40,342 bases of DNA from SZUA-448 sp045593785 (lineage in GTDB: Bacteria > Bacillota > Clostridia > Lachnospirales > Lachnospiraceae). The stretch's first letter is position 1, and the number at the start of each line of letters is the position of its first letter. Below, one piece after another: positions 16,863 to 26,472 of the stretch. The stretch lies in contig JAZNXH010000109.1 in the NCBI GenBank assembly GCA_045593785.1, positions 1-40,342 of the forward strand. The letters run 5' to 3'. The notes under the pieces are model-generated. The model had not been told where the DNA came from. It was given only the letters and a program-made list of their open reading frames with translations, and did not search any database. The position numbers and the translations under genes were made by a program.

Positions 16863-19673
16863 TTATTCCTCACCAAGCTTCAATGCTTTTGAAATATTCA
16901 GCTTGAATACCAGTCCGATTAATACCGACAGGCAGACAGCCATTACACAGATAACTACTCCATAAAGACGCAACATGTCACTTGTTTCTGATATCAGCCG
17001 CAGCGGCAACACTTGCGTATCGGCCTGATAGGCAGATTGCAACAACGGAACGAACAGATTGGACGTAAGCTTACCGATTCCGATTCCGCTTAAGATGGAT
17101 AACAAGCCATAAAAGATCTGCTCATTTATCAATATATGGAACACTTCACTTTTATGCATACCACAGGCACGCAGAATACCGAACATCATCTCTCTGGAAC
17201 GGATTGACATAATCCAGTAAATCAGATAACCGGCAGCACAGAGAATAATCGTTACAATAAAGCCCATTGTAAGAATACCATTGGTTCCTTGAAGCAACGG
17301 ATCTTCTTCCACACGCTTCAGTTCCAGATTCTTGTTCTCATACTTTGATACCTTGACTCTGTTTTCCTGTACCCAGTCATATACCGCTTCATCGCTTCCG
17401 GTCTCATCCACTGTAATCCATACTTCATACGGAGTTGCTCCCCAACTCTGAACCAAAGAGGAATAATGTGCCACCAACAGGAAATGCTCCTGTTTCTGCA
17501 CCTTTCCGTCCGGCGTCAATTCGGTAAGTACCGGTTCATACCCCGGCCAGAACTCAAAGAATCCGACAATGACACCGCTCGCCTGCAGATGATCACCATT
17601 TTCATATGTAATCTTGTCACCCTGCTTATATCCGAGTTTGTCAGCAAAGTTCTTTGATACCAAAACACCTTCCGGAGCAGTTGCAAGATCGTTCAGGTAT
17701 TCATAGTAGAACTTGGCCTGTAAACCGTCTTCCACGTAAGTGTTCTGTCCGAACTCTTTTGTATCGATTCCCATCAGCGTAATCTGCTGTGAGCCCTGTT
17801 CCTGCGTAAACGCGGTTGCTTTCCGATCATAAATTACTTTCGTAGACGACACATAACCTTCAATCTTGGAAAACTTGCCGTATTCCGGTTCATAGTACTG
17901 GAACTCCATTCCGGGCGTACGTGCAATATATGCCGCGTTATCCGACCAGGTTTCCTTCAATATGATATCTGCACCGGACAGATAACTCGCATTCTCTGTT
18001 GCATTCTGCAGAATGGTCCGTGCTACTGTTGCATGATACATACCAAGGGAAATGGTCAGTATCATAAAGAGCATAATAAACTGCTGTTTTCCGTTGCTCT
18101 TCATATTTTCCATAAAAGATGCATAATTCGCAGGACCCCAATTACGCTTTCCAATTAAGTAAATCAAGCGAATCAGATACGGCTGAACACGCAGGAATAA
18201 CAGTCCCATACCAACAATGAACAGCGATGAGCTCAGATACAACAGCGGATCCAGGCTCTTACCTTCCAGTACACTGCCAGCCATCGCTTCTGCATTGTTC
18301 TTGAAGTTATAAAACCCATAGAGTGCAACACCAAGTGTTATTACATCCAGACAGCAGATTTCCCACAGGCGGCGTTTTTTCGCCGCTTTTTTCTGCTTCA
18401 GATTTACGATAGTCACTCTGCTGTGCTTGATTGTCGGAAGCGTCATAATCAGCACAACTGCAAGAATAGCAGCCAGCGTATAGTAAATCACTTCTACCGA
18501 CATATCCACCTCTAACATCCTGGATGCATCAAACTCAAGGAAGTTTCTGGTAGAACCCAACAGTTTACAGAACAACACACCCAGAGGAACACCTGCAATC
18601 GCCCCAACAATAGAAAGGAATATATTCTGATACAGATACAAACGGAAAATCTGTTTTCCGGAAGCACCACGACTCTTGTACACCGAAATCTCATTCTGTT
18701 CCATCTCATAGATCTGAGACGAAATCATCACAAGGAAAGCGGCTAGCAGACATAAAATCGGTATCTGTAAAATTACAAGTGTTGCACCAATCTTGTCCTG
18801 TTTCAGATTATAATCCTTCAGTATGTCACGATACTGCGATTTTTCCAGAGTTTTACGGAACGGACCTTCTTCGAAGATATAATTCGTCTGTTGCTCAAGA
18901 TACTTCACGCTCTCCGAGTCCAGCGTCGTATAGTCAAACAGTGCAAAGTACTGACAATATATTGTAAATTTCCCGGCATTTTCACCGCAGAACATCTGAC
19001 GGAATAAAGTCTCGGACATCATAAAGTTTTCGTTATACTCGTCCGGTGTCTTCTGCCAGTAAAAATCATCTTCATCGGTTGCTTTGTAGACACCGCAGAT
19101 TTTTACACTGATTGGATTCCGTTCCGCATCACGCATATTAACAAACTGCAAAACTTCGTTTAACAGGAATCCCATCCGTACCATGCAGGCATCACTGATT
19201 ACTACTTCGATGTTGCCATCCTCATCCAGCCCGTCTTCCGAATACATCGAGCCATAAACCATCGTAACATGTTCCGGAAGACCGTTCAGCATACCGAGAC
19301 GCGTATATGCCTTGCCCATATCCCCGCGGTTCCATGCAGACTTTAGTTCCTGTGAATCCAGTCTGTAATAATATCCGGACACCTTCGGAGTTGCACCAAT
19401 CTGATTGAACAGATTTGCAAGATAGCCCTCCATCTGCGTCATACTTTTTCCGCCTTTTTGCTGTTTTGACACCAGGGTCATCTCAAGCTTTGCCGGCCAT
19501 TCACCGGAATCTCTTAAGGCATTCTCAAATTCGTCCTGCAGCATCCGGTCATACGCAGCTTTGCGATAAAGCGGAAAACTCACAACTGTCGCAGTCAAAA
19601 GAATGATACCCAAAAGGATACAGGAAATCATCCATTTTTTATGCCACATTTTTTGAAACATTATTTTAAGCAT
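16863..19673 (-). CDS. FtsX-like (MacB-type) ABC permease
   Basis: A large permease of 936 residues from ATG 19671-19673. I prefer this start over one 12 codons upstream because GGAAGG lies ahead of it and the sequence begins directly with the cytoplasmic MLKIMFQKMWHKKWM and the first helix. A long extracellular domain (about 45-290) is followed by three helices, an FtsX-type core (NEISVYKSRGASGKQIFRLYL, about 330-350), further helices, a second extracellular domain (about 560-790) and a second FtsX core ending in REMMFGILRACGMHKSEVF. This duplicated-core layout fits permeases that act as one chain. It overlaps the adaptor gene upstream by 13 nt. Substrate unknown. Confidence 0.88.
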   Translation of the reverse strand: MLKIMFQKMWHKKWMISCILLGIILLTATVVSFPLYRKAAYDRMLQDEFENALRDSGEWPAKLEMTLVSKQQKGGKSMTQMEGYLANLFNQIGATPKVSGYYYRLDSQELKSAWNRGDMGKAYTRLGMLNGLPEHVTMVYGSMYSEDGLDEDGNIEVVISDACMVRMGFLLNEVLQFVNMRDAERNPISVKICGVYKATDEDDFYWQKTPDEYNENFMMSETLFRQMFCGENAGKFTIYCQYFALFDYTTLDSESVKYLEQQTNYIFEEGPFRKTLEKSQYRDILKDYNLKQDKIGATLVILQIPILCLLAAFLVMISSQIYEMEQNEISVYKSRGASGKQIFRLYLYQNIFLSIVGAIAGVPLGVLFCKLLGSTRNFLEFDASRMLEVDMSVEVIYYTLAAILAVVLIMTLPTIKHSRVTIVNLKQKKAAKKRRLWEICCLDVITLGVALYGFYNFKNNAEAMAGSVLEGKSLDPLLYLSSSLFIVGMGLLFLRVQPYLIRLIYLIGKRNWGPANYASFMENMKSNGKQQFIMLFMILTISLGMYHATVARTILQNATENASYLSGADIILKETWSDNAAYIARTPGMEFQYYEPEYGKFSKIEGYVSSTKVIYDRKATAFTQEQGSQQITLMGIDTKEFGQNTYVEDGLQAKFYYEYLNDLATAPEGVLVSKNFADKLGYKQGDKITYENGDHLQASGVIVGFFEFWPGYEPVLTELTPDGKVQKQEHFLLVAHYSSLVQSWGATPYEVWITVDETGSDEAVYDWVQENRVKVSKYENKNLELKRVEEDPLLQGTNGILTMGFIVTIILCAAGYLIYWIMSIRSREMMFGILRACGMHKSEVFHILINEQIFYGLLSILSGIGIGKLTSNLFVPLLQSAYQADTQVLPLRLISETSDMLRLYGVVICVMAVCLSVLIGLVFKLNISKALKLGEE

Positions 19674-21667
19674 ACTTCCATTCCTTCCGTTAATCCTTCT
19701 ACTGCCCAATAATACTCAAGGGTATTGCCGCCGGACAAAAAGCTTCTGGTTGTCACGGTGCCATCCGGGTTCTTCACATTGACAAAGGTATCATTACCTA
19801 CTACTTTAACTGCTGCATACGGAATCAATACAACGTTATCCATCTTTCTGACAGTTGCATTGATCTCACAAACATCCCATTGAACGCTTCTTGCAATCTC
19901 TTCGATATAGTCCTGCGGAACTCTGACCAGCGTATATCTCTGACGCATCGGGCCACTTACTCCGGCATCTCCCAGTGTCACTACGGTACCTTCAACTTCA
20001 ACAATTACATTCTTGTCTGAAATATAAGAAACCATGACTTTATCTCCGAATTGCAACTGTCTGTAATCCTGTTCTACACGCAGATAACTGTAGCGACTGT
20101 CTGCAACCGAAATAATCTCTTCCCACTCATCAAACGGTCCGTAAAAATCATAATTATAGAATGCAATTCCCCTGACCGGAGCCAGCACGTCTGTCCACAG
20201 ATAATCTTCCTTAATCTCTTTGATTTTCCACTCCTGGTTCCAGATTTCTTCGTTGTAACTGTCGATCTCCCACTGTTCCAGGTTGCCTTCGGACAGTGCT
20301 GCGTCAAATCTGGTCTTCAGTCGTTCCAGTTTCTTCTCTTCTGCCTCTAACAGACCTTCTTCCGGTTCTACTCTTACGGTTGCGACAACATCACCCTTAT
20401 TTACCGTCTGGAAGAAGTTTACTTTCGGCTGATCTGCAAACATGGTTCCGTATTCGATGTCATTCCACACGCCGTTCAAATCCATATTATGAACATATCC
20501 GTATGTAGTAAGCGGTGCACCAAACTTACCTTTCTCGAGCACAACTGTCTCATCACTATAACTCTGAACAACGGAAACCAGTATCTTATCGCCTTCTTCT
20601 ACACCGGATAGAATCTCTATGTATAACTCATCACTTAAGCCGACGGTTACCGGAGTCACAATACTTTTTCCGTCCTGTAAAACATACAGCCACTTCCCGT
20701 CAGAATCCGAACGTACTGCTTTTTTCGGCACAGATACAACATTCTCACGTTTCTCGTTCACCAAAACAACCGATGCATACTCACCGGAATTTATGTCCTG
20801 TGGCTGCTCCTCAAAAAGAAAGGTACTGAAAACTGCTCCGTTCTTTCCTTTCAGGTCATTGTACTCCTCTGTACTCATGTATTCATTGGTAACGGTAAAG
20901 CGTTCACCATTAATCATCGCATAGATTTCTTTTGCCTTGGTGATACGACTGTTATCAATATACTCTGTCTTCAAAACATAAACGCCATCGACTGCAATAG
21001 AGACTACTTTTTCTCCATATGCTGCACTGTGTCCATATGTAACATCTACCATGCCGGCAACAACACCGTTTACTTCGCTCCGCAGAGAAACACCTTCTAA
21101 TTGTGCTTCCAATTCGTCAATCTGCTTCTGCAGATATTCACTTTCTAACTGATAAAGCCGATTGTCTTCTTCCTGCTGCAATTCCAGTTGCTGAATCTTG
21201 TTGCTGACCAACTTATAGTCTGCGCTACCGGATGACGCCCAACTACGTTTGTTTTTCAACTGCCGCAGTTCATCTGCGATACTGTTCTGCAGATTTTCAT
21301 GTTCCTGCGTCAGCCAATACAATTCATCCTGGAGCTTATAATGTGCATCCTCAATCGGCCAGGAGTCCGAGCGGATCAACTCATCCCCCGCACTTACGGT
21401 ATCACCCGGAAACTTGAAAACATCATAAAACTCTGTTGCATCCTCGTATCCGTACTCCTGGGTTTGCGGATACACCGTTGCAGCGACTACATCTGCATCA
21501 TAGATTGTCCGTCTGGCTGCGACCTCGTAATTTGCCATCGTATTTTGGGCTTCCAGTAATTCGATGCTTCTGCCGTCGGTTTTCTGTGCATCAGTTCCGC
21601 ACCCTGCAAAAAGCATGGATATCATACTGAGAATAAGCAAACCTGCCGTCTTTCTTCTTATCTTCAT
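19661..21667 (-). CDS. Lipoprotein membrane-fusion adaptor, double-length
   Basis: A 668-residue HlyD/MacA-like adaptor. The N-terminus is a lipoprotein signal with lipobox LFAGC (C23). The first adaptor unit (about 40-370) has a coiled-coil pair (WLTQEHENLQNSIADELRQL and QLELQQEEDNRLYQLESEY), a lipoyl-like strand SLRSEVNGVVAGMV, a beta-barrel and a VVSVPKKAVRSDSDG membrane-proximal segment. A second, shorter unit (about 375-668) repeats the plan: VNKGDVVATV, a coiled coil (EAEEKKLERLKTRFD), TDVLAPVRGIAFYN, then VVLIPYAAVKVVGND. Normal adaptors are about 350-400 residues, so this looks like a fusion or internal duplication. Overlaps both neighbours by a few bases. Confidence 0.85.
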   Translation of the reverse strand: MKIRRKTAGLLILSMISMLFAGCGTDAQKTDGRSIELLEAQNTMANYEVAARRTIYDADVVAATVYPQTQEYGYEDATEFYDVFKFPGDTVSAGDELIRSDSWPIEDAHYKLQDELYWLTQEHENLQNSIADELRQLKNKRSWASSGSADYKLVSNKIQQLELQQEEDNRLYQLESEYLQKQIDELEAQLEGVSLRSEVNGVVAGMVDVTYGHSAAYGEKVVSIAVDGVYVLKTEYIDNSRITKAKEIYAMINGERFTVTNEYMSTEEYNDLKGKNGAVFSTFLFEEQPQDINSGEYASVVLVNEKRENVVSVPKKAVRSDSDGKWLYVLQDGKSIVTPVTVGLSDELYIEILSGVEEGDKILVSVVQSYSDETVVLEKGKFGAPLTTYGYVHNMDLNGVWNDIEYGTMFADQPKVNFFQTVNKGDVVATVRVEPEEGLLEAEEKKLERLKTRFDAALSEGNLEQWEIDSYNEEIWNQEWKIKEIKEDYLWTDVLAPVRGIAFYNYDFYGPFDEWEEIISVADSRYSYLRVEQDYRQLQFGDKVMVSYISDKNVIVEVEGTVVTLGDAGVSGPMRQRYTLVRVPQDYIEEIARSVQWDVCEINATVRKMDNVVLIPYAAVKVVGNDTFVNVKNPDGTVTTRSFLSGGNTLEYYWAVEGLTEGMEVCLK

Positions 21668-22761
21668 CTTAATACAACCTTTTCCCCTTCTTCCAGGCCT
21701 TCCAGCACCTCAATGTAAGTGTCGCCTTCCATACCTGTTACAATCCACTTAATCTCGCGCAACCCTTCATCACCGACAACATAAACAAACCTTTTATTGT
21801 CTGCCCGATGTACTGCTTCTTTTGCCACTGCAAGTACATCATTTTTCTGACCAACGGTCACATAGAGAGTACCATTATCCCCTATCGTTGCTTCGATGCT
21901 GTTCTCCACCTTCGAAGCAAAGCGCAGTGTCTCGCCCCAACGAATCATGTCATATGGCACTAATTCATATGTACCCTTGGCATTGCCACTTGCAATATTT
22001 AAGGTTGCCACAGTGTCTTTATTGAAATACTTTGCGTATTCCGTGTTCTTGGTCTCGAATACACAAACCGAAGTATCCATAATGTTAATTACCGGTTCGT
22101 TCACACTCCATATGTAAGAACCAACAAGTCCGCTCTTGATATAAGATACAATACCGCTTCTCGGAGCGAATAATTGATTTTTACTAACAACTTCGTTTAA
22201 CTCAGCCAAACGTTCTTCGTCCATGACAATCGTATCTTCGTAATCTTCAATCGCATACTGGTACTCTGCCTCAATGTCCCAGACTGCCTGATCACGCGAT
22301 TTGTCCTGTATGGATTCCCATGCGGGATAATACTGATACTGGAGTTTTGCTTCCTCAACTTTACTTGCTTTATTCTTCTTCAGAAATTCAAGTTCAATCT
22401 TGGCACGGGAAATCTTGTAAGTCAGTTCCTCAATTTGCTTCAATTCCTCATCCACATCGAGTTCTGCTAAAAGCTGACCTTCCTCTACCGCATCCCCTTT
22501 TTTCACATATACCGCCGCGACGCGCCGGTTGTTCAATTGAAACGTCGCACCACTGTCACTCACCTGCTGGTAACTGCACCGTACCCCCTTGGTCGCAATT
22601 ACGTCTGTAATAAGTGCCGTTCCCATAACATACTCTACCGGTGTCTCTACTTCCTGCTCGATCAAAATAATCTTATCTTCCTGCGGTGCTTCCTGTCCAC
22701 ATCCAACCAGCAATGCCACCACGAGTAAACTGCCGGCAAAGCACATTCTTGCTTTTCTCAT
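21664..22761 (-). CDS. Lipoprotein membrane-fusion adaptor (HlyD/MacA-like)
   Basis: First gene of the exporter operon; 365 residues from ATG 22759-22761. An upstream in-frame ATG at 22818 falls inside the terminator hairpin of the preceding gene and is rejected. Lipobox LLVGC places the lipidated cysteine at C21. Domains: beta strands and lipoyl half near VYVKKGDAVEEGQLLAELD, a coiled-coil hairpin (about 105-185) with KISRAKIELEFLKKNK, the second lipoyl half LFAPRSGIVSYI, a beta-barrel, and a VLAVAKEAVHRADN segment. Four-base overlap (ATGA) with the double adaptor. In Gram-positive cells such adaptors link an FtsX permease to the cell-surface side. Confidence 0.88.
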   Translation of the reverse strand: MRKARMCFAGSLLVVALLVGCGQEAPQEDKIILIEQEVETPVEYVMGTALITDVIATKGVRCSYQQVSDSGATFQLNNRRVAAVYVKKGDAVEEGQLLAELDVDEELKQIEELTYKISRAKIELEFLKKNKASKVEEAKLQYQYYPAWESIQDKSRDQAVWDIEAEYQYAIEDYEDTIVMDEERLAELNEVVSKNQLFAPRSGIVSYIKSGLVGSYIWSVNEPVINIMDTSVCVFETKNTEYAKYFNKDTVATLNIASGNAKGTYELVPYDMIRWGETLRFASKVENSIEATIGDNGTLYVTVGQKNDVLAVAKEAVHRADNKRFVYVVGDEGLREIKWIVTGMEGDTYIEVLEGLEEGEKVVLR

Positions 22762-22798
22762 ACTTCTTTTCCCTTTCGGTTCTATCTTGTTTTTTCTC

Positions 22799-22834
22799 AA
22801 AAACACAGGTTGAAACATTATGTTTCAACCTGTG
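22799..22834 (-). terminator. Intrinsic terminator after the LacI-like/GGDEF gene
   Basis: A perfect 14-bp stem (CACAGGTTGAAACA with its complement, loop TAA) followed by TTTTT on the minus strand. It lies 20 nt after the sensor gene's stop and 37 nt before the ATG of the first adaptor gene, leaving no obvious promoter between. Confidence 0.9.
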
Positions 22835-22853
22835 CGGTAACGAACTCATCCTT

Positions 22854-24731
22854 TTACCTTGCTCTATCTGCTTTTCTTTTCTGCTTTTCTATATACATCA
22901 GCTGATCGGCATGGGTTATCAGTTCTTCAAATCCCGGTTTTCCTGACGGTTCCGTCGTATAAATACCAACACTTGCATTGATATCATATTCCACGGTCTT
23001 ATTCCGGTTAAAACGTTTCAGATAATGATAGAAACGGAACTGAATCTCTTCTACGTCATGTTCTCCCAAACAAACTGCCATCATCTCATCACCGCCAAAT
23101 CGTACGGACACGGCACCATACGGACACGCATATAACAGGGCTTTTGCCACCGTACTAATCGCAATATCACCTGCTGCATGTCCATAGGAATCGTTGATAT
23201 GCTTCAGTTCATCTACATCGGCTAACACAACCGTAAGCGGCTCGTTGTCTGATTTCTGGGCAAGCATCTTCTCGTATTCGACGGAAAAACCTCTACGGTT
23301 AAACAAACCGGTCAAGGAATCCACGCGGTACATTTCTTCGATGGTATTATTCAAATAATGTTCATGTCGAAGATTGATATAACCACCAATGCCTGCACCC
23401 ACATAAGTTGAAATCTGAGGAATTCGTAACAAAGCAGATAAATTCAAATTATCAAAAGAAAAACACAAATATCCCAAGAATATATCCAAATAGGTCAGGG
23501 CACAGAACAAAATTGTTCTTCCGTCCTCCAATAACCATGGCAGATTCGGACAAATCTCATCTTTATTAAAGCTTCTCGGAACAAAGGGTTGCTCCTCTTC
23601 ACTGTCAAATAACAGGATATACTTTTTATCCACATCACTTGCAACATGTTCTGCAAGGGTAGTCTCTTCATCAAGGAAGTCTTTCTCAACCAAACAATGA
23701 ATATCAAACAGACAGTTCCGCTGCATCATCGCCTTGGCAACTTCCTGCGGGTTCTCACAACGTTGTATGTTTGCAGACACTTGTGCCATTCTCAAATTAT
23801 CGGACTGAAAACGATACAGACTGTCTTTCAAAGTGAGAATATACTCCGGTTCCCAGTAATTGTCTTCCTTACCGCAACCGCAGGACTCAAACTTCCACAA
23901 TTCCGGCTCAAAGAGAATCGTCTTCTCCCTGACACCCTGCATGGCAAGATCAATTGCCCGCAAAGTCTGTTCTGCATATTCCTGAATACTACAGTTTACC
24001 GTAGATACCGTAGGTCTTGAAATCATCGTATCCAAAGACCCGTCAAATCCGGTCACCTTCACTTCATCCGGTATCTTAATTCCGTGTCGTTTTAATACAC
24101 TGCAGGTAGTCAAAGCGGTAGGATCATTCACACACACAAATGCTTCCGGAAGCATCTTCTCTGTAACAAGCCTCTCTACCACCTCTTCTGTCGGACCGGA
24201 CCAGTACTGTCCGTAACTCACCATACTATCGTAAAATGGTATCTTCTTTTCATCCAATATTCTGCGAAACGCAGCAATCCGGGCATCCGAATATGGCTCA
24301 TTTGGAATTCCTGCAATAAAATGCAACTTACGTACTCCATGTTCCTCAATCAGATGACGTACCATCTTCTCCATACCACGCGGATCATCCGATGCAATGT
24401 TGATGCATCCCGGATGTGCCGCACCCAGAACAATCACCGGAACATTATGCTGCAATCCCTTAGCAATAATCTCATCCGAAATTTCCTGATTACGAATACG
24501 ATCTTCATAAACTACTAATACGTCAACAACAGAATAATCAATCAGATCATAAGTAAATCTCTGTGCGGTAATCGAAGATTCTATATTTGACAGATCCGAA
24601 CACGCATTGTATACAAAAAGGCGATAGTCGGTATTCTTCAAAATATGGCTGAATCGCAGGACAAAATCATGGCTGAAATTCTCGTGTATACGTGATATGC
24701 ATAAAGCAATAATCTTATACTTTCCTACCAT
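22854..24731 (-). CDS. LacI-like ligand-binding domain fused to a GGDEF diguanylate cyclase
   Basis: A 625-residue cytoplasmic protein. Residues about 1-285 form a periplasmic-binding-protein fold of the LacI/GalR regulator type (KIIALCISRIHENFSHDF start, IASDDPRGMEKMVRHLIEEHG, AFVCVNDPTALTTCSVLKRHGIKIPD-type, TGFDG), but there is no helix-turn-helix ahead of it and no signal peptide. A Cys-rich CGCG motif (about 286-289) closes this domain. A linker of unknown fold leads to a GGDEF domain (about 450-620) with DSLTGLFNRRGF, VVLADVDELKHIND and the active-site GGDEM at 546-550. No RxxD inhibitory site precedes GGDEM. I infer a cyclase that makes c-di-GMP in response to a small ligand, perhaps a sugar. 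Confidence 0.88.
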   Translation of the reverse strand: MVGKYKIIALCISRIHENFSHDFVLRFSHILKNTDYRLFVYNACSDLSNIESSITAQRFTYDLIDYSVVDVLVVYEDRIRNQEISDEIIAKGLQHNVPVIVLGAAHPGCINIASDDPRGMEKMVRHLIEEHGVRKLHFIAGIPNEPYSDARIAAFRRILDEKKIPFYDSMVSYGQYWSGPTEEVVERLVTEKMLPEAFVCVNDPTALTTCSVLKRHGIKIPDEVKVTGFDGSLDTMISRPTVSTVNCSIQEYAEQTLRAIDLAMQGVREKTILFEPELWKFESCGCGKEDNYWEPEYILTLKDSLYRFQSDNLRMAQVSANIQRCENPQEVAKAMMQRNCLFDIHCLVEKDFLDEETTLAEHVASDVDKKYILLFDSEEEQPFVPRSFNKDEICPNLPWLLEDGRTILFCALTYLDIFLGYLCFSFDNLNLSALLRIPQISTYVGAGIGGYINLRHEHYLNNTIEEMYRVDSLTGLFNRRGFSVEYEKMLAQKSDNEPLTVVLADVDELKHINDSYGHAAGDIAISTVAKALLYACPYGAVSVRFGGDEMMAVCLGEHDVEEIQFRFYHYLKRFNRNKTVEYDINASVGIYTTEPSGKPGFEELITHADQLMYIEKQKRKADRAR

Positions 24732-24803
24732 CCTTCAATCACCTCATTTCGCAATAATGCTGCCAAAATTGCACTTATACAGTAACATTATAACTATCAA
24801 ATA

Positions 24804-24832
24804 ATTATATTATAATCGTAATAATTATGCAA
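24804..24832 (-). promoter_or_regulatory. Promoter of the LacI-like/GGDEF gene
   Basis: TTGCAT (24827-24832) and TATAAT (24804-24809) on the minus strand, 17 bp apart, in an AT-rich stretch about 70 bp before the start codon. A second, weaker pair (TTATAA/TATAAT) lies at 24787-24815. Confidence 0.65.
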
Positions 24833-24880
24833 GATATCTTTTTTTTTGCTCACAATGATTTTATTTCTCGTCAAAATGCC

Positions 24881-24913
24881 AAAAAAACAAGGATCCGGTA
24901 CAAACCGAACCCT
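24881..24913 (-). terminator. Intrinsic terminator after glyS
   Basis: On the minus strand AGGGTTCGG pairs with CCGGATCCT (9 bp, two G-U pairs), loop TTTGTA, followed by TGTTTTTTT. It lies about 22 nt after the glycyl-tRNA synthetase stop. Confidence 0.75.
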
Positions 24914-24935
24914 CGCCACATGTGATGTTTCAATC

Positions 24936-26324
24936 TTAATATTCAAATTTTTTCTCGAAGTAAGCCTTCAAATCTTCAATCTTAACTCTTTCCTGTGCCA
25001 TGGTGTCACGGTCGCGGACGGTAACAGCATCGTCAGCCTCAGACTCAAAGTCATAAGTTACACAGAACGGAGTTCCGATTTCGTCCTGACGACGGTATCT
25101 CTTCCCGATGTTACCTCTCTCATCGAACTCACAATTATAGTACTTGGAAAGCTCTGCATAAATCTTCTCAGCTCCTTCAGAAAGCTTCTTGGACAACGGA
25201 AGCACACCAATCTTTACCGGTGCAAGTGCCGGATGCAGGTGAAGCACGGTACGTACATCGCCTTCTGCAATTTCTTCCTCATCGTATGCACCACAAAGGA
25301 ATGCAAGGAACATACGGTCCGCACCGAGTGACGGCTCTACTACATACGGTACATATCTCTGGTTCTTCTCATCGTCGAAGTAACTCAGATCTTCCTTTGA
25401 TACATTCTGGTGCTGGGTCAGGTCGTAATCGGTACGGTCTGCAATTCCCCAAAGTTCGCCCCAGCCGAACGGGAAGAGATATTCAATATCAGTCGTAGCC
25501 TTGGAATAGAAGGACAATTCTTCCGGTTCGTGATCACGTACACGCATCTCTTCTTCCTTCATACCAAGTTCCTTCAGCCAGTTGATGCAGTACTGCTTCC
25601 AGTATGCGAACCACTCAAGATCAGTGTCCGGCTCACAGAAAAACTCAAGTTCCATCTGCTCAAACTCACGGATACGGAAAATGAAGTTACCCGGAGTAAT
25701 CTCGTTACGGAAAGACTTACCAATCTGTCCGATACCGAACGGAATTTTCTTTCTGGAGGTTCTCTGTACGTTCTTAAAGTTTACGAAGATACCCTGTGCA
25801 GTCTCCGGACGAAGGTATACGGTACTCTTTGCGTCCTCAGTTACACCCTGGAATGTCTTGTACATCAGGTTGAACTGACGGATATCGGTAAAGTTATGTT
25901 TACCACAAGTCGGGCATGCAATGTTCTTCTCTTCGATATATGCCTTCATCTCTTCCTGAGACCATGCGTCTACCGAACCTTCAAATGTAATGCCGTTCTC
26001 CTGTGCATAGTCTTCGATGAGCTTATCTGCACGGAAACGCTCGTGACACTCTTTACAATCCATCAGCGGATCAGAAAAGCTGCCAAGATGTCCGGATGCA
26101 ATCCAGGTCTGCGGGTTCATAATGATAGCGGAATCAATACCGACATTGTAGGGATTCTCCTGCACGAATTTCTTCCACCATGCCTTCTTGATGTTATTCT
26201 TCATTTCTACACCGAGATTACCGTAATCCCAGGAGTTTGCAAGTCCGCCGTAAATCTCGGAGCCCGGATATACGAAGCCTCTTGCTTTCGCCAATGCGAC
26301 GATTTTATCCATTGTCTTTTCCAT
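24936..26324 (-). CDS. glyS: Glycyl-tRNA synthetase, single-chain dimeric type
   Basis: A 462-residue class II synthetase that charges tRNA-Gly with glycine. The N-terminus (KARGFVYPGSEIYGGLANSWDYG) is diagnostic of the eukaryote/archaeal-like alpha-2 GlyRS used by many Firmicutes. Motif 2 appears as GIGQIGKSFRNEITPGNFIFRIREFEQME (read in pieces), and motif 3 lies near VVEPSLGADR. Four cysteines in CKEC and CPTC arrangements (about 90 and 145) suggest a zinc ribbon. The C-terminal anticodon-binding domain begins near KIGVLPLSKK. I chose ATG 26322-26324, preceded by GGGAGG, over an upstream in-frame ATG at 26366 that lacks an SD. A consensus promoter and a terminator flank it, so it is probably monocistronic. 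Confidence 0.97.
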   Translation of the reverse strand: MEKTMDKIVALAKARGFVYPGSEIYGGLANSWDYGNLGVEMKNNIKKAWWKKFVQENPYNVGIDSAIIMNPQTWIASGHLGSFSDPLMDCKECHERFRADKLIEDYAQENGITFEGSVDAWSQEEMKAYIEEKNIACPTCGKHNFTDIRQFNLMYKTFQGVTEDAKSTVYLRPETAQGIFVNFKNVQRTSRKKIPFGIGQIGKSFRNEITPGNFIFRIREFEQMELEFFCEPDTDLEWFAYWKQYCINWLKELGMKEEEMRVRDHEPEELSFYSKATTDIEYLFPFGWGELWGIADRTDYDLTQHQNVSKEDLSYFDDEKNQRYVPYVVEPSLGADRMFLAFLCGAYDEEEIAEGDVRTVLHLHPALAPVKIGVLPLSKKLSEGAEKIYAELSKYYNCEFDERGNIGKRYRRQDEIGTPFCVTYDFESEADDAVTVRDRDTMAQERVKIEDLKAYFEKKFEY

Positions 26325-26375
26325 AATTGCCTCCCATTTATATAAAATCTTTTTCTTCCAATGCAATTGCTATGT

Positions 26376-26404
26376 ATTGTAACGGTATTGCGCTTATTTT
26401 GCAA
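26376..26404 (-). promoter_or_regulatory. Promoter of glyS
   Basis: TTGCAA (26399-26404) and TACAAT (26376-26381), exactly 17 bp apart on the minus strand. The leader is about 45 nt, too short for a T-box or glycine riboswitch. Upstream, 26413-26457 holds an imperfect GC-rich stem after recO without a U-run. Confidence 0.7.
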
Positions 26405-26472
26405 GTATATTTTTTCACAAAGTCCGGGTTGGGCTCCGCACCTGGCCGGGATTCTGTGATTTGGTTTCGCGC

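Noticed and set aside
25410..26345. 311-codon plus-strand open frame opposite glyS
   Set aside because: Shadow of a highly conserved synthetase gene; composition and lack of SD argue against it.
26325..26375. T-box or riboswitch in the glyS leader
   Set aside because: The leader between the predicted start site and the ATG is only about 45 nt, far too short.
26413..26457. GC-rich imperfect stem after recO as a terminator
   Set aside because: No U-run follows on either strand and the stem has a mismatch; left as structure of unknown role.
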